A stretch of DNA of 27,113 bases, taken from a virus. This document shows, one piece after another, positions 1 to 8,171 of the stretch. Below the pieces are notes generated by a model. That model was not told where the DNA came from, did no database searches, and saw nothing but the letters and a program-made list of their open reading frames with translations. The DNA lies in the IMG/VR virus record IMGVR_UViG_3300025098_000232, positions 1 to 27,113 of that record; one strand, given 5' to 3'. Numbering within the stretch: the first letter of the stretch is position 1; each line of letters starts with the position of its first letter. The translations under genes were made by a program, and so were the position numbers.

Positions 1-1908
1 GTAATTATCTCCCGAGCCATAAGGAATACCAAGAGATTCTCCACTAGCAAACATACGCTGACCTACACCTGCGTTCTTTCCGAAGTAAGACGGTCCAGCA
101 GCATTGGTTCTAAAGGTCCACCTCTTCCCATTGTTTCCTGGAGCCCAGTCTGATTGGTGTCTTGACCTAAGGAACTTATCTCCAGCCTCCACTTTGGTCT
201 GCATCAACCCAGCCTCAAAGTTAAGAGCTCCATCGGGGTTTCCATTAGAAGGGTTTACGGTACCCTTATGACCCGTCCTATGGGTAAGGTGCCTTGATCC
301 GTGATAAGACGCCCTAGCTTCGTATACGTGAAAGTTATTGTTTGGAAGAAGCCCAATGTTTATAGTAATCTCAGATCCGCTCTCATAGAAGTCGGAAAGC
401 CCCTCTGTGTTTATTCTAAACCCTATAGACTTGTTTACAGCCCCAGTAAACTGAAACTCATCCGCTCCATCGCCGTAAGTGTGACCAGGAGCAAGATCAG
501 GATCTTTTACAGCTCCCCCGCCTTGATTTACGTTTTGTTCTGTAGGTTCGCCCCACTTTCTGCTAGCCTTCGGGCCGTGGTATACAGCTGGCTCAATAGA
601 CAGACCTCCGCTTCTACCCTCTTCTTTTCTCTCCCTGTACGTTACGCTCGACGTAACACTGACATCTGGGAGGCCGTCGTAGCCGTCGACATAGTTGCCA
701 TAGAAGAGTCTATTTTGTTGTACAGTCTGAGCCTTAGCCTTTCTAGGTAGGTTGTTGAACTGCTTCGCCTCCTCTTCTTTGCTTACAGCGCTTACTACAC
801 TATCATTCTTAAACACGTACCTACCTCTTGAGCTGCCTGAACCCCAAGCCAATGGTGTCCAGTTAGGAGAGGTTTTATAGGGGAGCACCTCATCTATGAT
901 GAAGAACCTGCCTACATTGCCCTGCCTTGCCATAATCCTTATCTTCTCTACCTGAGTAGAAGGCCATTCTTTTGTGTAGGCCCCTACGACATCAAGCGTA
1001 CACTGGTTGTACTCGTTATGGTCTGGTGCTGGCTGGTTGCCCTGCTGAAGCACAGAAGGTGGGAAGGCTACATCAGAGTAGGGGGACATAGCGCTCTCGG
1101 TACCATCCCTGTATACGTACTGATATGAGAACTGAAACCCTGGGATGTTCTTGAAGTTAGAAGACCTCGCTGTGCCGTCATTCCCAAATTCAAAAAGTAT
1201 AGGCTTAAGAGGTGTCCTAGGGGCAGCAAGTACTACGTCGTTTTCAGAATAATCCTCTGCCGTAGCAGCCCAACTACTAAGATAGTTGGTGCCTGGGGAT
1301 CCCGTGGTCGCTGGATCTGAAGTCTTCAGACCAGACAGGTAGTAAGAAAGGTTTACCTTTTTAGGCTCTGAGTCTCCATCAGTAAAGTACACGAAGACGT
1401 CTTTGTCCCAGTTCTGTTGCCACGTCTTGGGCATATCGGCGTATTCCACGCCTGCCCTTCTGTATGAGCTTTTAGGAGACCTTATAAAGTTCCCCTTTAC
1501 AAAGCTGTTTTCGCTAAACGAGATTCTAGGACTTCTTATCTCGGCCTGAGTGAGGTATGCCTCAGAGACTGCGTCCCACATATTACCTGTCTGCGAGAAG
1601 AAGATTACGGTGTGATACTTAGGAATAGAAGACCACACAAAGACAGCAGCCAACCCAAGCCTTTCATCAACACACGCCCCAACGGGCTTGAATTCAACCT
1701 CTCTGGTTTCGCCTGTGTCAACAGATATAGTGATTGAAGACTCTGTGCCTAAGATATTCTTAAGCACCCCAAGGTCACCACTCTGGGACTCCCCTGTGTC
1801 AACAGACTCTGTGATACTCAAGTTTAGAGCATCAACCATTGCTGTGCTTGGAATAAGTCTATAATCAGAGGACTTATCAAGCTGCCTAGGCGTATTCTTT
1901 GCTATCAT
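1..1908 (-). CDS. Large tail/neck protein, muzzle/stabilization-like (C-terminus outside window)
   Basis: The frame is open from an ATG at 1908 to the left edge, giving 636 codons with no stop, so the C-terminus is missing. The start overlaps the stop of the upstream gene as TAATG, which suggests translational coupling. The N-terminus contains DYRLIPSTAMVDALN. This resembles the opening of the large tail-end protein (muzzle or 'stabilization' protein) that I recall from crAss-like podoviruses; that is memory of a family, not a search result. The body is rich in Gly, Ser, Asn and aromatic residues, as in beta-rich virion proteins. Its place after two neck-like genes fits a protein at the distal end of the short tail. 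It could instead be another large tail or fibre protein. I am sure of the gene and moderately unsure of the role. Confidence 0.6.
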   Translation of the reverse strand, partial: MIAKNTPRQLDKSSDYRLIPSTAMVDALNLSITESVDTGESQSGDLGVLKNILGTESSITISVDTGETREVEFKPVGACVDERLGLAAVFVWSSIPKYHTVIFFSQTGNMWDAVSEAYLTQAEIRSPRISFSENSFVKGNFIRSPKSSYRRAGVEYADMPKTWQQNWDKDVFVYFTDGDSEPKKVNLSYYLSGLKTSDPATTGSPGTNYLSSWAATAEDYSENDVVLAAPRTPLKPILFEFGNDGTARSSNFKNIPGFQFSYQYVYRDGTESAMSPYSDVAFPPSVLQQGNQPAPDHNEYNQCTLDVVGAYTKEWPSTQVEKIRIMARQGNVGRFFIIDEVLPYKTSPNWTPLAWGSGSSRGRYVFKNDSVVSAVSKEEEAKQFNNLPRKAKAQTVQQNRLFYGNYVDGYDGLPDVSVTSSVTYRERKEEGRSGGLSIEPAVYHGPKASRKWGEPTEQNVNQGGGAVKDPDLAPGHTYGDGADEFQFTGAVNKSIGFRINTEGLSDFYESGSEITINIGLLPNNNFHVYEARASYHGSRHLTHRTGHKGTVNPSNGNPDGALNFEAGLMQTKVEAGDKFLRSRHQSDWAPGNNGKRWTFRTNAAGPSYFGKNAGVGQRMFASGESLGIPYGSGDNY

Positions 1909-2735
1909 TAGTACTTAGGTACTTGCATAAAGTTCTTGCGAATAGTCTTGAGAGCTTCTTCTTTGGTGAAGTTGTTGAGCCTTGCCTTAGCCTTTCTCAA
2001 CTCGTTGTAGTACTCTGCTCTAGCTCTTTGCTTTTCGTTCGCAGGAACGATTGATTTTCTTTCAATTATCTTGTAGTACATGTAGGACCTGAGGGCCTCC
2101 TCAGCATACACATGGACCTCTGGGTCTCCAGACCTAGCCTCATCGGCTATGTATTCAATGATGACATCTGTGTAAGAGTCATTCATCTCTATCTCGATTC
2201 TGTTCTGATCTAGGTTCAGCCTATACTGCCCTGGCAGGTGAGCCCCTCCTATACCGTAAAGCCTTCCTATGCCACCCTCGTAGAGGTAGTTCTCAAAAAC
2301 GTGGTAGTCCAAGTCGTCATCAGAGCTGTCAGCAGTAGTAGCCGTCTTGTCGTTTTCTCTGTCAGCGATTGAGTTGGCTGCAATGTTTAAGGGCTGAGAG
2401 TCAAAGGTTGTGGTTGTTACAGAGTCAGTCATCTTCCTGGAGTAGTTGATGTTCTTGTTCTCACCCAAGACCCTTACGAATCCGTCTGCATCAACAATTC
2501 CAACCTTCGTCAGATCAACAAAGTCCTCAGGAAGGATTATGGTATTCGTAGTCGTCTGGATGGTACGTCTTAAAGACTTTATCTTCCTGCTGGCATCAAA
2601 TCCAATCTCACGCATACCGCGCAATCCCATGTTACGAAGAGCGTAATCTGTTACGTTCGCTCCGTGGTCGTCTTCACTCTGTGTGAGTTTAAAGTCACGT
2701 ATGACCTGACTAAGCTTTACCTTATTGTGACTCAT
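1908..2735 (-). CDS. Neck/ring protein, gp4-like head-tail connector candidate (275 aa)
   Basis: A 275-residue soluble protein with no membrane segment. The N-terminal half has the pattern RNMGLRGMREIGFDAS followed by ILPEDFVDLTKVGIVDADG. The C-terminal half is helical and charged, with HVYAEEALRSYMYYKIIERK and a closing FTKEEALKTIRKN. I recall this arrangement from small connector (ring) proteins of crAss-like and marine podoviruses, related in role to P22 gp4, which extends the portal. The start overlaps the preceding stop as TAATG and the stop overlaps the next start the same way, so the three genes form a tightly coupled unit. Assignment to a specific ring position cannot be made from the sequence alone. 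Confidence 0.55.
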   Translation of the reverse strand: MSHNKVKLSQVIRDFKLTQSEDDHGANVTDYALRNMGLRGMREIGFDASRKIKSLRRTIQTTTNTIILPEDFVDLTKVGIVDADGFVRVLGENKNINYSRKMTDSVTTTTFDSQPLNIAANSIADRENDKTATTADSSDDDLDYHVFENYLYEGGIGRLYGIGGAHLPGQYRLNLDQNRIEIEMNDSYTDVIIEYIADEARSGDPEVHVYAEEALRSYMYYKIIERKSIVPANEKQRARAEYYNELRKAKARLNNFTKEEALKTIRKNFMQVPKY

Positions 2736-3466
2736 TATGTATTTGCTTCTTCTTGCGCAGCAAATGAAGCGACACCTTGATCTTCAAGCCGCACTCCAAT
2801 AAGCTTTGCCATTTCATAAACAAGCTCAGACTCATAAGCCCTAGGTATCATAAAGTTCCTGTGACCTGTGGGCTGGACGATGCCTTCATTCACCAACCCA
2901 TCAATCTTGGCGGCAATGAATGGGGCTCTGTCGTCAAAAACTCCGCTGTCTAACACGCACCCAGGAAGCCTGTAGTAGCTTACAATAGCCTTGGTGATAG
3001 AAGTAGGGAAGAGCTCTATAGAGTCTGTAACTATAGCAACAGGAAAAGCAGCAGTAGGGGTAGACAGGTTGCTGCCCAAGATGTACGCCGCATCGTTGTT
3101 GTTTCTTACGATCTCAAAAGGAACACGCTCCAAGACATTAGAGCTTTCTTTTCTGATACCGATAAGCTTGTACATGTCCCCAGGCAGAGCAGCCTTCCCG
3201 CTAGACATAGATACGGTCCTGTCCTTCTTGAAGAAAGCGAGATTCTCTACCGCTTCGTTGTACATAGACAGCCCATCAGAACCGTCTACACCCTGAGCGC
3301 GAAGCTTTCTCCCGTCAATCACATCGTCGAACATCTCGTGGAAGACGTTGAGCTGAGCAATTTGAGCAAAGGAGTTAAATACCCTAGGGGTCACAAAGCC
3401 TTTCTGCTCTTTGTTCATGAGGTCTTTTACCCCCTCATACACTCTTATCGCTCTTGCTGCGTCCAT
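2735..3466 (-). CDS. Neck/structural protein, first gene of its unit (243 aa)
   Basis: I start this gene at the ATG at 3466 rather than an upstream in-frame TTG at 3481, because the TTG lies inside the promoter box. The N-terminus reads as a helical segment with LMNKEQKGFVTPRVFNSFAQ, a pattern I associate with neck-region structural proteins of Bacteroidota podoviruses. The remainder is mixed alpha/beta and has no catalytic motif that I recognise. The TATATTTGC promoter ends three bases before the ATG, so the transcript probably has no leader. It overlaps the next gene as TAATG. Position between the capsid block and the large tail protein supports a head-completion or ring role, which remains an inference. 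Confidence 0.5.
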   Translation of the reverse strand: MDAARAIRVYEGVKDLMNKEQKGFVTPRVFNSFAQIAQLNVFHEMFDDVIDGRKLRAQGVDGSDGLSMYNEAVENLAFFKKDRTVSMSSGKAALPGDMYKLIGIRKESSNVLERVPFEIVRNNNDAAYILGSNLSTPTAAFPVAIVTDSIELFPTSITKAIVSYYRLPGCVLDSGVFDDRAPFIAAKIDGLVNEGIVQPTGHRNFMIPRAYESELVYEMAKLIGVRLEDQGVASFAAQEEANT

Positions 3467-3469
3467 GAA

Positions 3470-3478
3470 GCAAATATA
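3470..3478 (-). promoter_or_regulatory. TATATTTGC promoter box, leaderless type
   Basis: The minus strand reads TATATTTGC, then TTC, then the ATG at 3466. It matches the Bacteroidota -7 consensus TAnnTTTG. With initiation a few bases downstream of the box, the mRNA would begin at or next to the start codon. It sits directly after an intrinsic terminator whose U-tract abuts it. I see no clear -33 TTTG element. Confidence 0.75.
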
Positions 3479-3487
3479 CAAAAAGAA

Positions 3488-3510
3488 AAACCACCCGTTT
3501 TGGGTGGTTT
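3488..3510 (-). terminator. Intrinsic terminator after the 3524-4354 gene
   Basis: A perfect 9-bp inverted repeat, AAACCACCC and GGGTGGTTT, encloses a GTTTT loop. On the minus strand the hairpin is followed by TTTTTCTTTTTG, a typical U-tract. It lies 14 bases after the stop of the upstream gene and directly before the next promoter. Confidence 0.9.
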
Positions 3511-3523
3511 CTCTTCTCGACTG

Positions 3524-4354
3524 TTATCCTAGTCTCTGTAGCTTGTCCTCTAGGGAGCTTAGAACAGAGGCTCCTTTTTCGGTGAGACAGAACCTAACCA
3601 TAACATTCATGGGGTCTTGTCCTACAGGGACAGAAACAATTAAGTTGTTGGAGTCAAACCAGTAGCATCCGTCATCTTTGATTCTAATGATCTGATAATC
3701 AGCAGCTTGCTTGATGGTTGCCCTGGCTTTAACACGAGGAGAGTCAAAGGCTTCTAGGAAGTCCGCTGGCTTTCTCTTGGCGATGTTCAACAGATTGAAT
3801 CTGATCTCAGATGTGTCTGTGTCAATGTTTACGTTAAAGTACAAGGCAATAGGGAGCAGGTCGTTGATGTCGAGGTCTCTAACTTTTGAGACAGCTTCCA
3901 TCATAAGGAACTCCTTGTCAAGCTCCTTCTTAGCGTCAAGCTTCTTGTTGACCTCCTTGAAGACGCCACCGCCGTTCTTCTTGTTTCCTGGATGAGTCTC
4001 CATAAACACCCTGAGGTTTGGCTTGTCTTTAGAGACAAACAACTTACCCTCTCTGAATACTACTGACTGCTTGACGGCTTTGTCGCCTTGCTCGTCGCTC
4101 CAGATAGAAGGCTCGTTGGGGCAGTAGCGCATCTCGCGCACCGTGTCCTTTTCTGCGTCATAGACAGTGATGCCCTTTTGAGGCAGCATGTATACGAGCC
4201 CACCCTTGCCGATGATTTCATACTCGGCGTGAGTGTTTACGGCTTCTTTCCGCTTGATTACAGGCTTCTTAGGAGTTGCAGCTACAGTAGCTTCCTTTAC
4301 CTGTGTTGTCTGAGCTTTAGGGCGCCCAGGAGACCGCTTGGTTTGTTGTGCCAT
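3524..4354 (-). CDS. Conserved phage protein of unknown function with basic AT-hook-like N-terminus (276 aa)
   Basis: A 276-residue soluble protein. The first 40 residues are low-complexity and basic and include KRSPGRPKAQ, which resembles an AT-hook core (GRP flanked by basic residues). A mostly charged domain follows, with MRYCPNEPSIWSDEQ and FMETHPGNKKNGGGVF. I recall similar proteins in virion gene clusters of marine phages but know no function for them. It is the last gene of its unit and is followed by a strong terminator. A DNA-binding or internal virion role is possible from the basic tail but not shown. There are no membrane segments or enzyme motifs. Confidence 0.55.
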   Translation of the reverse strand: MAQQTKRSPGRPKAQTTQVKEATVAATPKKPVIKRKEAVNTHAEYEIIGKGGLVYMLPQKGITVYDAEKDTVREMRYCPNEPSIWSDEQGDKAVKQSVVFREGKLFVSKDKPNLRVFMETHPGNKKNGGGVFKEVNKKLDAKKELDKEFLMMEAVSKVRDLDINDLLPIALYFNVNIDTDTSEIRFNLLNIAKRKPADFLEAFDSPRVKARATIKQAADYQIIRIKDDGCYWFDSNNLIVSVPVGQDPMNVMVRFCLTEKGASVLSSLEDKLQRLG

Positions 4355-4365
4355 TTGAAATTAAA

Positions 4366-5655
4366 TTAAGGTTTATACTTATTGTAGAGATCCAATGCCA
4401 TGGCACGGCAAAGGTTGTCTCCAAGATCTTTCTCGACCACTCCAAATCTAGCAAATGCAGACTTAGAAAATACATCTCCAACGCTTCCGTCACCAAGCCT
4501 TGTTATCTTAAGGTCTCCGTCAGTTCTTGCGTTCTTTGATGCTGAGTATCCAGGGCTAAGGTTAGCGTATTCTGGGGTTGAAAAATCAGCGTCAGGGTCT
4601 ATAGTTGAGGGGATGTAAGCAAACAGGCCGTCCTTGGTATAGAAGAACATGTTGAACTGCTTATCTCTTCTTATGACCAGAGGGTAAGCCGTCTTCGTTT
4701 CAGCCCCACCAATTCTATTTAGCTTATCTGCTGGCCAAAGATTTGGGTCAGGAGGGTTAGCAATGATTGCAGAACCAGCAACATCATGCCGCATTTGAAG
4801 CTTAGACGTATCCCCAAAAATCATTGGTCCGAAACAGTCACCCTCTTCGTCAGCGAAAAACGTAGCGGCGTTTCCAGAAGAACTTCCGAGAAGCATCACT
4901 AGGTAAATTGTGTAATCGCCTGAGATGTTTATCTCTGGGACGACGAAATAGTCTGCAGCTCCTGATCCTGAGCCCTGTCCGCTCACGTACTTCTGAGAGA
5001 AGTTGGTATCGGCAAAGGCTATCTTAGGTGTACCTACGTTCGAGGTAATGTCGTAAGCCGTACCTCCAGTAGCCTTTGTAGAGTTCTTCCATGCGGTGAT
5101 CTCAGCATTGTCAGAAAAACCATTAAAGTCTGTGGCTGTAGCGTTGTAGTCTACAAGGGGAAGGTTCGAGGCGTCCTCAAACTCCACACCCTCTATTGAT
5201 GTAGCAGTAGAAACAGTAAAGGCATCAGATGACCCGACAAACGTTTGTACGCTAGGCTCCTGTGTGATACGCTTTATTGGCTTCCTGGGTGACTTTACAA
5301 CAGGGGTCTTGCTGTTGAAGGTAGAAACACCTACAGCATCAAACTTCATGATATTGCGACCTGGCTGGTCTTCACGAGAAAGGAATCCAAGAACCTGTTC
5401 TACTAGGTCGAACTCACCGCCCTCATCACACTCTACTTCTATGGAGGCCTTTTTCATAGACTCTCCGTCAGTGAGGTTGCTCTCCTCGTATATGGTGGCG
5501 TCATTGAATACAAAGAGAACCTTACCTACCTCAGAAGAGACGAAGGCTAGGCTGTCCGCTGGTACAGCAAACACGCTCACCGTGTCTCCAGTGTCATCTA
5601 GCGTAGAGCTAGTTATAGACACTTCTTCTTTTCTGAACAGGAAGTATTTCTTCAT
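4366..5655 (-). CDS. Virion protein with C-terminal concanavalin/LamG-like domain (429 aa)
   Basis: The open frame extends upstream to 5874, but that part overlaps the preceding gene, terminator and promoter. The ATG at 5655, which begins MKKYFLFRKEEVSITS, is therefore the likely start. The N-terminal 110 residues form a separate domain (DGESMKKASIEVECDEGGEF) that I recall at the start of marine-phage structural proteins. From about residue 160 the sequence looks like a jelly-roll of LamG/concanavalin type, with ISGDYTIYLVMLLGSSSG and a closing ARFGVVEKDLGDN strand and helix. Such domains bind glycans or form fibre tips. A fibre or decoration role is inferred. It shares its unit with the 3524-4354 gene. 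Confidence 0.6.
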   Translation of the reverse strand: MKKYFLFRKEEVSITSSTLDDTGDTVSVFAVPADSLAFVSSEVGKVLFVFNDATIYEESNLTDGESMKKASIEVECDEGGEFDLVEQVLGFLSREDQPGRNIMKFDAVGVSTFNSKTPVVKSPRKPIKRITQEPSVQTFVGSSDAFTVSTATSIEGVEFEDASNLPLVDYNATATDFNGFSDNAEITAWKNSTKATGGTAYDITSNVGTPKIAFADTNFSQKYVSGQGSGSGAADYFVVPEINISGDYTIYLVMLLGSSSGNAATFFADEEGDCFGPMIFGDTSKLQMRHDVAGSAIIANPPDPNLWPADKLNRIGGAETKTAYPLVIRRDKQFNMFFYTKDGLFAYIPSTIDPDADFSTPEYANLSPGYSASKNARTDGDLKITRLGDGSVGDVFSKSAFARFGVVEKDLGDNLCRAMALDLYNKYKP

Positions 5656-5670
5656 TGCATTAAAACTACT

Positions 5671-5679
5671 GCAAATATA
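5671..5679 (-). promoter_or_regulatory. TATATTTGC promoter box for the 5655-3524 unit
   Basis: The same nine bases as at the other unit starts, 15 bases upstream of the ATG at 5655, so the transcript has a short leader. The preceding terminator U-tract, TTTTTCTTTTTCCC on the minus strand, touches the box. No convincing -33 motif is visible. Confidence 0.75.
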
Positions 5680-5690
5680 GGGAAAAAGAA

Positions 5691-5712
5691 AAAGGCCCCC
5701 GAAGGAGCCTTT
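5691..5712 (-). terminator. Intrinsic terminator after the 5732-6109 gene
   Basis: Inverted arms AAAGGC (5691-5696) and GCCTTT (5707-5712), with partial pairing of CCC and GGA inside. On the minus strand they are followed by TTTTTCTTTTT. It lies 20 bases after the stop of the upstream gene. Confidence 0.85.
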
Positions 5713-5731
5713 CCCAATCCGTAAGTAGCTA

Positions 5732-6109
5732 TTAAGCCAATACTGGGTACCCAGCAACAGCGTTTGCTGCTGCTGCAGTTGAACCCGCTCTGCTAACGAC
5801 GGCCCATCCGTCCTCGGTCCACACGCATGTGAAAGATTCTCCAATGTTAGTGGTTGCAATCGTGGCGTAAGCACCAGCAGTGGTAGCTGGGGTCAAAGTC
5901 ACAGTATTTGCAGTACTAGAAATGAAGATCTTAATCTGACCAACAGCTACGCCATTAGCCAAAGTCACACCCTCGTCACCGTCGTGATCAAATATAGTAA
6001 TTGGTGTTGTCACGCTACATGCAGCGGCGTCGGTTGAAACGACCTCAGAGCCGTAAACAACAGAGCCAGCCTGCACCTTGGAGACCAACAGTTCATCAAT
6101 ATGTCCCAT
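5732..6109 (-). CDS. Small beta-rich structural protein (125 aa)
   Basis: A 125-residue protein rich in Thr, Ala, Val and Gly, with alternating hydrophobic residues such as GQIKIFISSTANTVTLTP and a tryptophan-containing strand near CVWTEDGWAVVS. This looks like a compact beta-sandwich. I see no signal peptide or enzyme motif. It is flanked by terminators on both sides and has no TATATTTGC box, so it may be made by read-through from the capsid unit. Its leader is unusually A/T-rich, with runs of A before the ATG. Position next to the capsid genes suggests a head decoration protein, but this is inference. Confidence 0.5.
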   Translation of the reverse strand: MGHIDELLVSKVQAGSVVYGSEVVSTDAAACSVTTPITIFDHDGDEGVTLANGVAVGQIKIFISSTANTVTLTPATTAGAYATIATTNIGESFTCVWTEDGWAVVSRAGSTAAAANAVAGYPVLA

Positions 6110-6152
6110 AATAATTTTTGTTTTTTTGTTTTTTTAAAAAGAGAAAGCAAAA

Positions 6153-6175
6153 GGGCTGGGGACTTTCCCCAACCC
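6153..6175 (-). terminator. Intrinsic terminator after the 6183-6662 gene
   Basis: Arms GGG-TGGGG and CCCCA-CCC with one internal mismatch enclose a short ACTTT loop. On the minus strand the hairpin is followed by TTTTGCTTTCTCTTTTT. The interrupted U-tract suggests a leaky terminator, which would let some transcripts reach the 5732-6109 gene. The rest of the gap (6110-6152) is A/T-rich leader. Confidence 0.8.
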
Positions 6176-6182
6176 ATTCGCA

Positions 6183-6662
6183 TTAGAAGTGTCTGTAAAC
6201 AACGTGGATTTCAAGCTCGTTATCACCAGAGATTGCTTGGTTTCCCGTGTCGATGCGACCGAAAATTTTTCTAGCAACCCCCGTAAATGAACCTGTACCG
6301 TTTGTTACTCCAGCGGCAACAACACCTCCAGTACCTGCAACAGTAAATGAAATAACATTTCCTGCGGCAACTGTAGCGTTATCACTCTGATCCAGAATAC
6401 CTTCTGGCGCGTCTGCAACAATTTCTTGACCAGTGTGATCAGAGTTAGTTCCCATGCGGAATCCAACATCTGCGGCACCGCCTATAGTAATTGCACCTAC
6501 AACACGAACTAAAACTGCATCAACAATGCTATTTGCTGGTTGATCAAATTCAAAGTCCGTATCTGTATTTTGCTTACAAGCGTTCTTAATCGTAATCTTA
6601 TGCGATGAGGTCATAGAACCTGGTGTCGCATGCGTAAATGTAGCGTCAGTATTTGCAGCCAT
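6183..6662 (-). CDS. Beta-rich structural protein downstream of the major capsid protein (159 aa)
   Basis: A 159-residue protein of low charge, rich in Gly, Ala, Thr and Val, with repeated strand-like segments such as IVDAVLVRVVGAITIGGAAD and NELEIHVVYRHF at the end. It begins MAANTDATFTHATPG and has no membrane segment or catalytic motif. It is the first gene after the major capsid protein, separated by 35 bases, and is followed by a terminator. The composition and position fit a capsid cement or decoration protein. I do not recognise a specific family, so the function is inferred only from context. Confidence 0.5.
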   Translation of the reverse strand: MAANTDATFTHATPGSMTSSHKITIKNACKQNTDTDFEFDQPANSIVDAVLVRVVGAITIGGAADVGFRMGTNSDHTGQEIVADAPEGILDQSDNATVAAGNVISFTVAGTGGVVAAGVTNGTGSFTGVARKIFGRIDTGNQAISGDNELEIHVVYRHF

Positions 6663-6697
6663 AATGATTAGGTTTTAATAGTTAATAAATAAGACTA

Positions 6698-8158
6698 TTA
6701 CCCCTTGATCATTACGTGCTGGTTAGCAGCGCGAACGCAAAGAGCGACTTCAGAGCGGTAGTGGAATACTGCCTGATCTGTACCGAGGTCACCGTTGTTG
6801 TTGTGTCCGAGAACACCACCACCAGTCACCCAGTGCTCCATCTCACGGCTGTAACCGTTAGCTTCCTTGTAGTGCATAGAGAGCGCAGGAACAGAAGCAC
6901 CGCTACGGGCGTCGTTCACAGTTCTCAAAGGCACCATAGCACCCTGCAAGAAGTTTGAAGAATTAGCACCCAACATGGTTGGATCGTTCAACAACTTCCA
7001 GTCGTGCTTGTGGAAAGTGTAACCGCCACGAGTAAAGGACTTAAATCCGAGCTTGACAGCCATATCTGCACTGTTCTGGAATGCACCGAACTGACCTGGG
7101 AGACCAGCAGTAACACCAGTAGCAATACCAGCAGCCAACATGTCGTCGATAGCGAGGTCCTGCTTTCTGTTCAAGTACATAGCGTACTCAGAAGGGGCGC
7201 CTTGCTTGTCGAGCTCCATGATGATATCGTCGAACTCAGAGAAGGAATCAAGTGGGTTGGAGTTGGCTCCAGACACGATGATACCTCTGTCCTCTACAGC
7301 TGAGAAGTAACCTTCAGAACCAGCGACAGCATTGTCGAGTGCGGTAGCGTCTGAAGCAGATCTCTTCTCACCGAACAACATCATCAACTCACGCTTGTCT
7401 TCGAAACGAGCACGAGCCTCTTTTTCGCCGTACATGAACCAACGGTAGTCACCACCGCCCAAGTTCAAGTAACCGATGTTGGTAGCTTGTGACCCGTTCA
7501 CCTCATAACGATCCTTAACGATCATGTATGGGTTGGTGTAACGAACGATACCTGGATCAGTGAAGCCAGTTGGTTGGTTTGTTCCTTGACCGTAAATGTT
7601 ACCGATAACAAGAAACTTACCAGCACTAGCACTGTAGTCAGTACCAGAGACAGCGTCCGTGCCATCCATCTTAACCAAAGTAACCGCAGAGGGAGAAGAC
7701 GTAGAAGTGGTAGCTCCGCCAGACTGAACGATAAAGCGAGCTCCGCTCTCAGCGTCCATGACAACGTCGTTCTTCTGAACGTTAGATGCCAAAGCGTTTG
7801 CGGCAGAAACTGTTACGTGTGCATTACCCGCACCAGCAGTCAAGTCGGTGGTGTAGTCGTATGCTCTGTGACGACGGCCAGCCTCCCACCAGTCAACCTG
7901 GTCAGAAGATCCGCCGCTGTTTACAGCGCCTGTGAGCTTCAAAAAGCCTGTGAGACCTTGATCGCCATAGGCTTCAACGAGGTCGGGCATGACGTCCTCT
8001 TTCGTTGCTTTGATGAGGTCATCAATAGTTGTGTAAGTCTCAGGGGTCAGCCTAAAGCTTCTGCTGAGATTTTTTCTTTCAATCTGAACGTTTGGTGAGC
8101 TCAGAGTAGGGTCGAGATCTGGAAGTGTACCAGCTGCTCTTGTTCCCAAAGTAGCCAT
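6698..8158 (-). CDS. Major capsid protein, HK97-fold candidate (486 aa)
   Basis: A 486-residue soluble protein, the usual size for a major capsid protein. It follows an acidic scaffold-like gene by 13 bases and precedes small beta-rich proteins, the classical head gene order. The N-terminal region (residues 1-65) is charged and helical, with DDLIKATKEDVMPDLVEAYG. The middle has a glycine-rich beta region and a helical spine-like stretch containing GEKEARARFEDKRELMMLFG. Near the C-terminus are HDWKLLNDPTM and several strand segments. The fold assignment is from length, order and general pattern; no single motif proves it. No decoration domain is obvious beyond an insertion-like beta segment at roughly residues 95-170. 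Confidence 0.82.
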   Translation of the reverse strand: MATLGTRAAGTLPDLDPTLSSPNVQIERKNLSRSFRLTPETYTTIDDLIKATKEDVMPDLVEAYGDQGLTGFLKLTGAVNSGGSSDQVDWWEAGRRHRAYDYTTDLTAGAGNAHVTVSAANALASNVQKNDVVMDAESGARFIVQSGGATTSTSSPSAVTLVKMDGTDAVSGTDYSASAGKFLVIGNIYGQGTNQPTGFTDPGIVRYTNPYMIVKDRYEVNGSQATNIGYLNLGGGDYRWFMYGEKEARARFEDKRELMMLFGEKRSASDATALDNAVAGSEGYFSAVEDRGIIVSGANSNPLDSFSEFDDIIMELDKQGAPSEYAMYLNRKQDLAIDDMLAAGIATGVTAGLPGQFGAFQNSADMAVKLGFKSFTRGGYTFHKHDWKLLNDPTMLGANSSNFLQGAMVPLRTVNDARSGASVPALSMHYKEANGYSREMEHWVTGGGVLGHNNNGDLGTDQAVFHYRSEVALCVRAANQHVMIKG

Positions 8159-8171
8159 AATTTCTTAGTTT

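Noticed and set aside
301-750. Plus-strand 149-codon open frame
   Set aside because: It lies antisense within the open minus-strand tail protein frame, has low-complexity Ser/Leu-rich sequence and no recognisable domain.
5656-5874. N-terminal extension of the 4366-5655 gene to 5874
   Set aside because: It overlaps the previous gene, the terminator and the promoter, and translates to low-complexity sequence; the ATG at 5655 is better.
5988-5996. TATATTTGA near-match to the promoter box
   Set aside because: It lies within the 5732-6109 coding region and differs at the last base; no gene start follows.
6663-6697. Possible hairpin TAATAG...CTATTA after the major capsid gene
   Set aside because: The stem is only six A/T-rich pairs with a long loop and no U-tract, too weak to call a terminator.
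7574-8098. Plus-strand 174-codon open frame opposite the major capsid gene
   Set aside because: Antisense shadow of a highly biased coding sequence with no motif.
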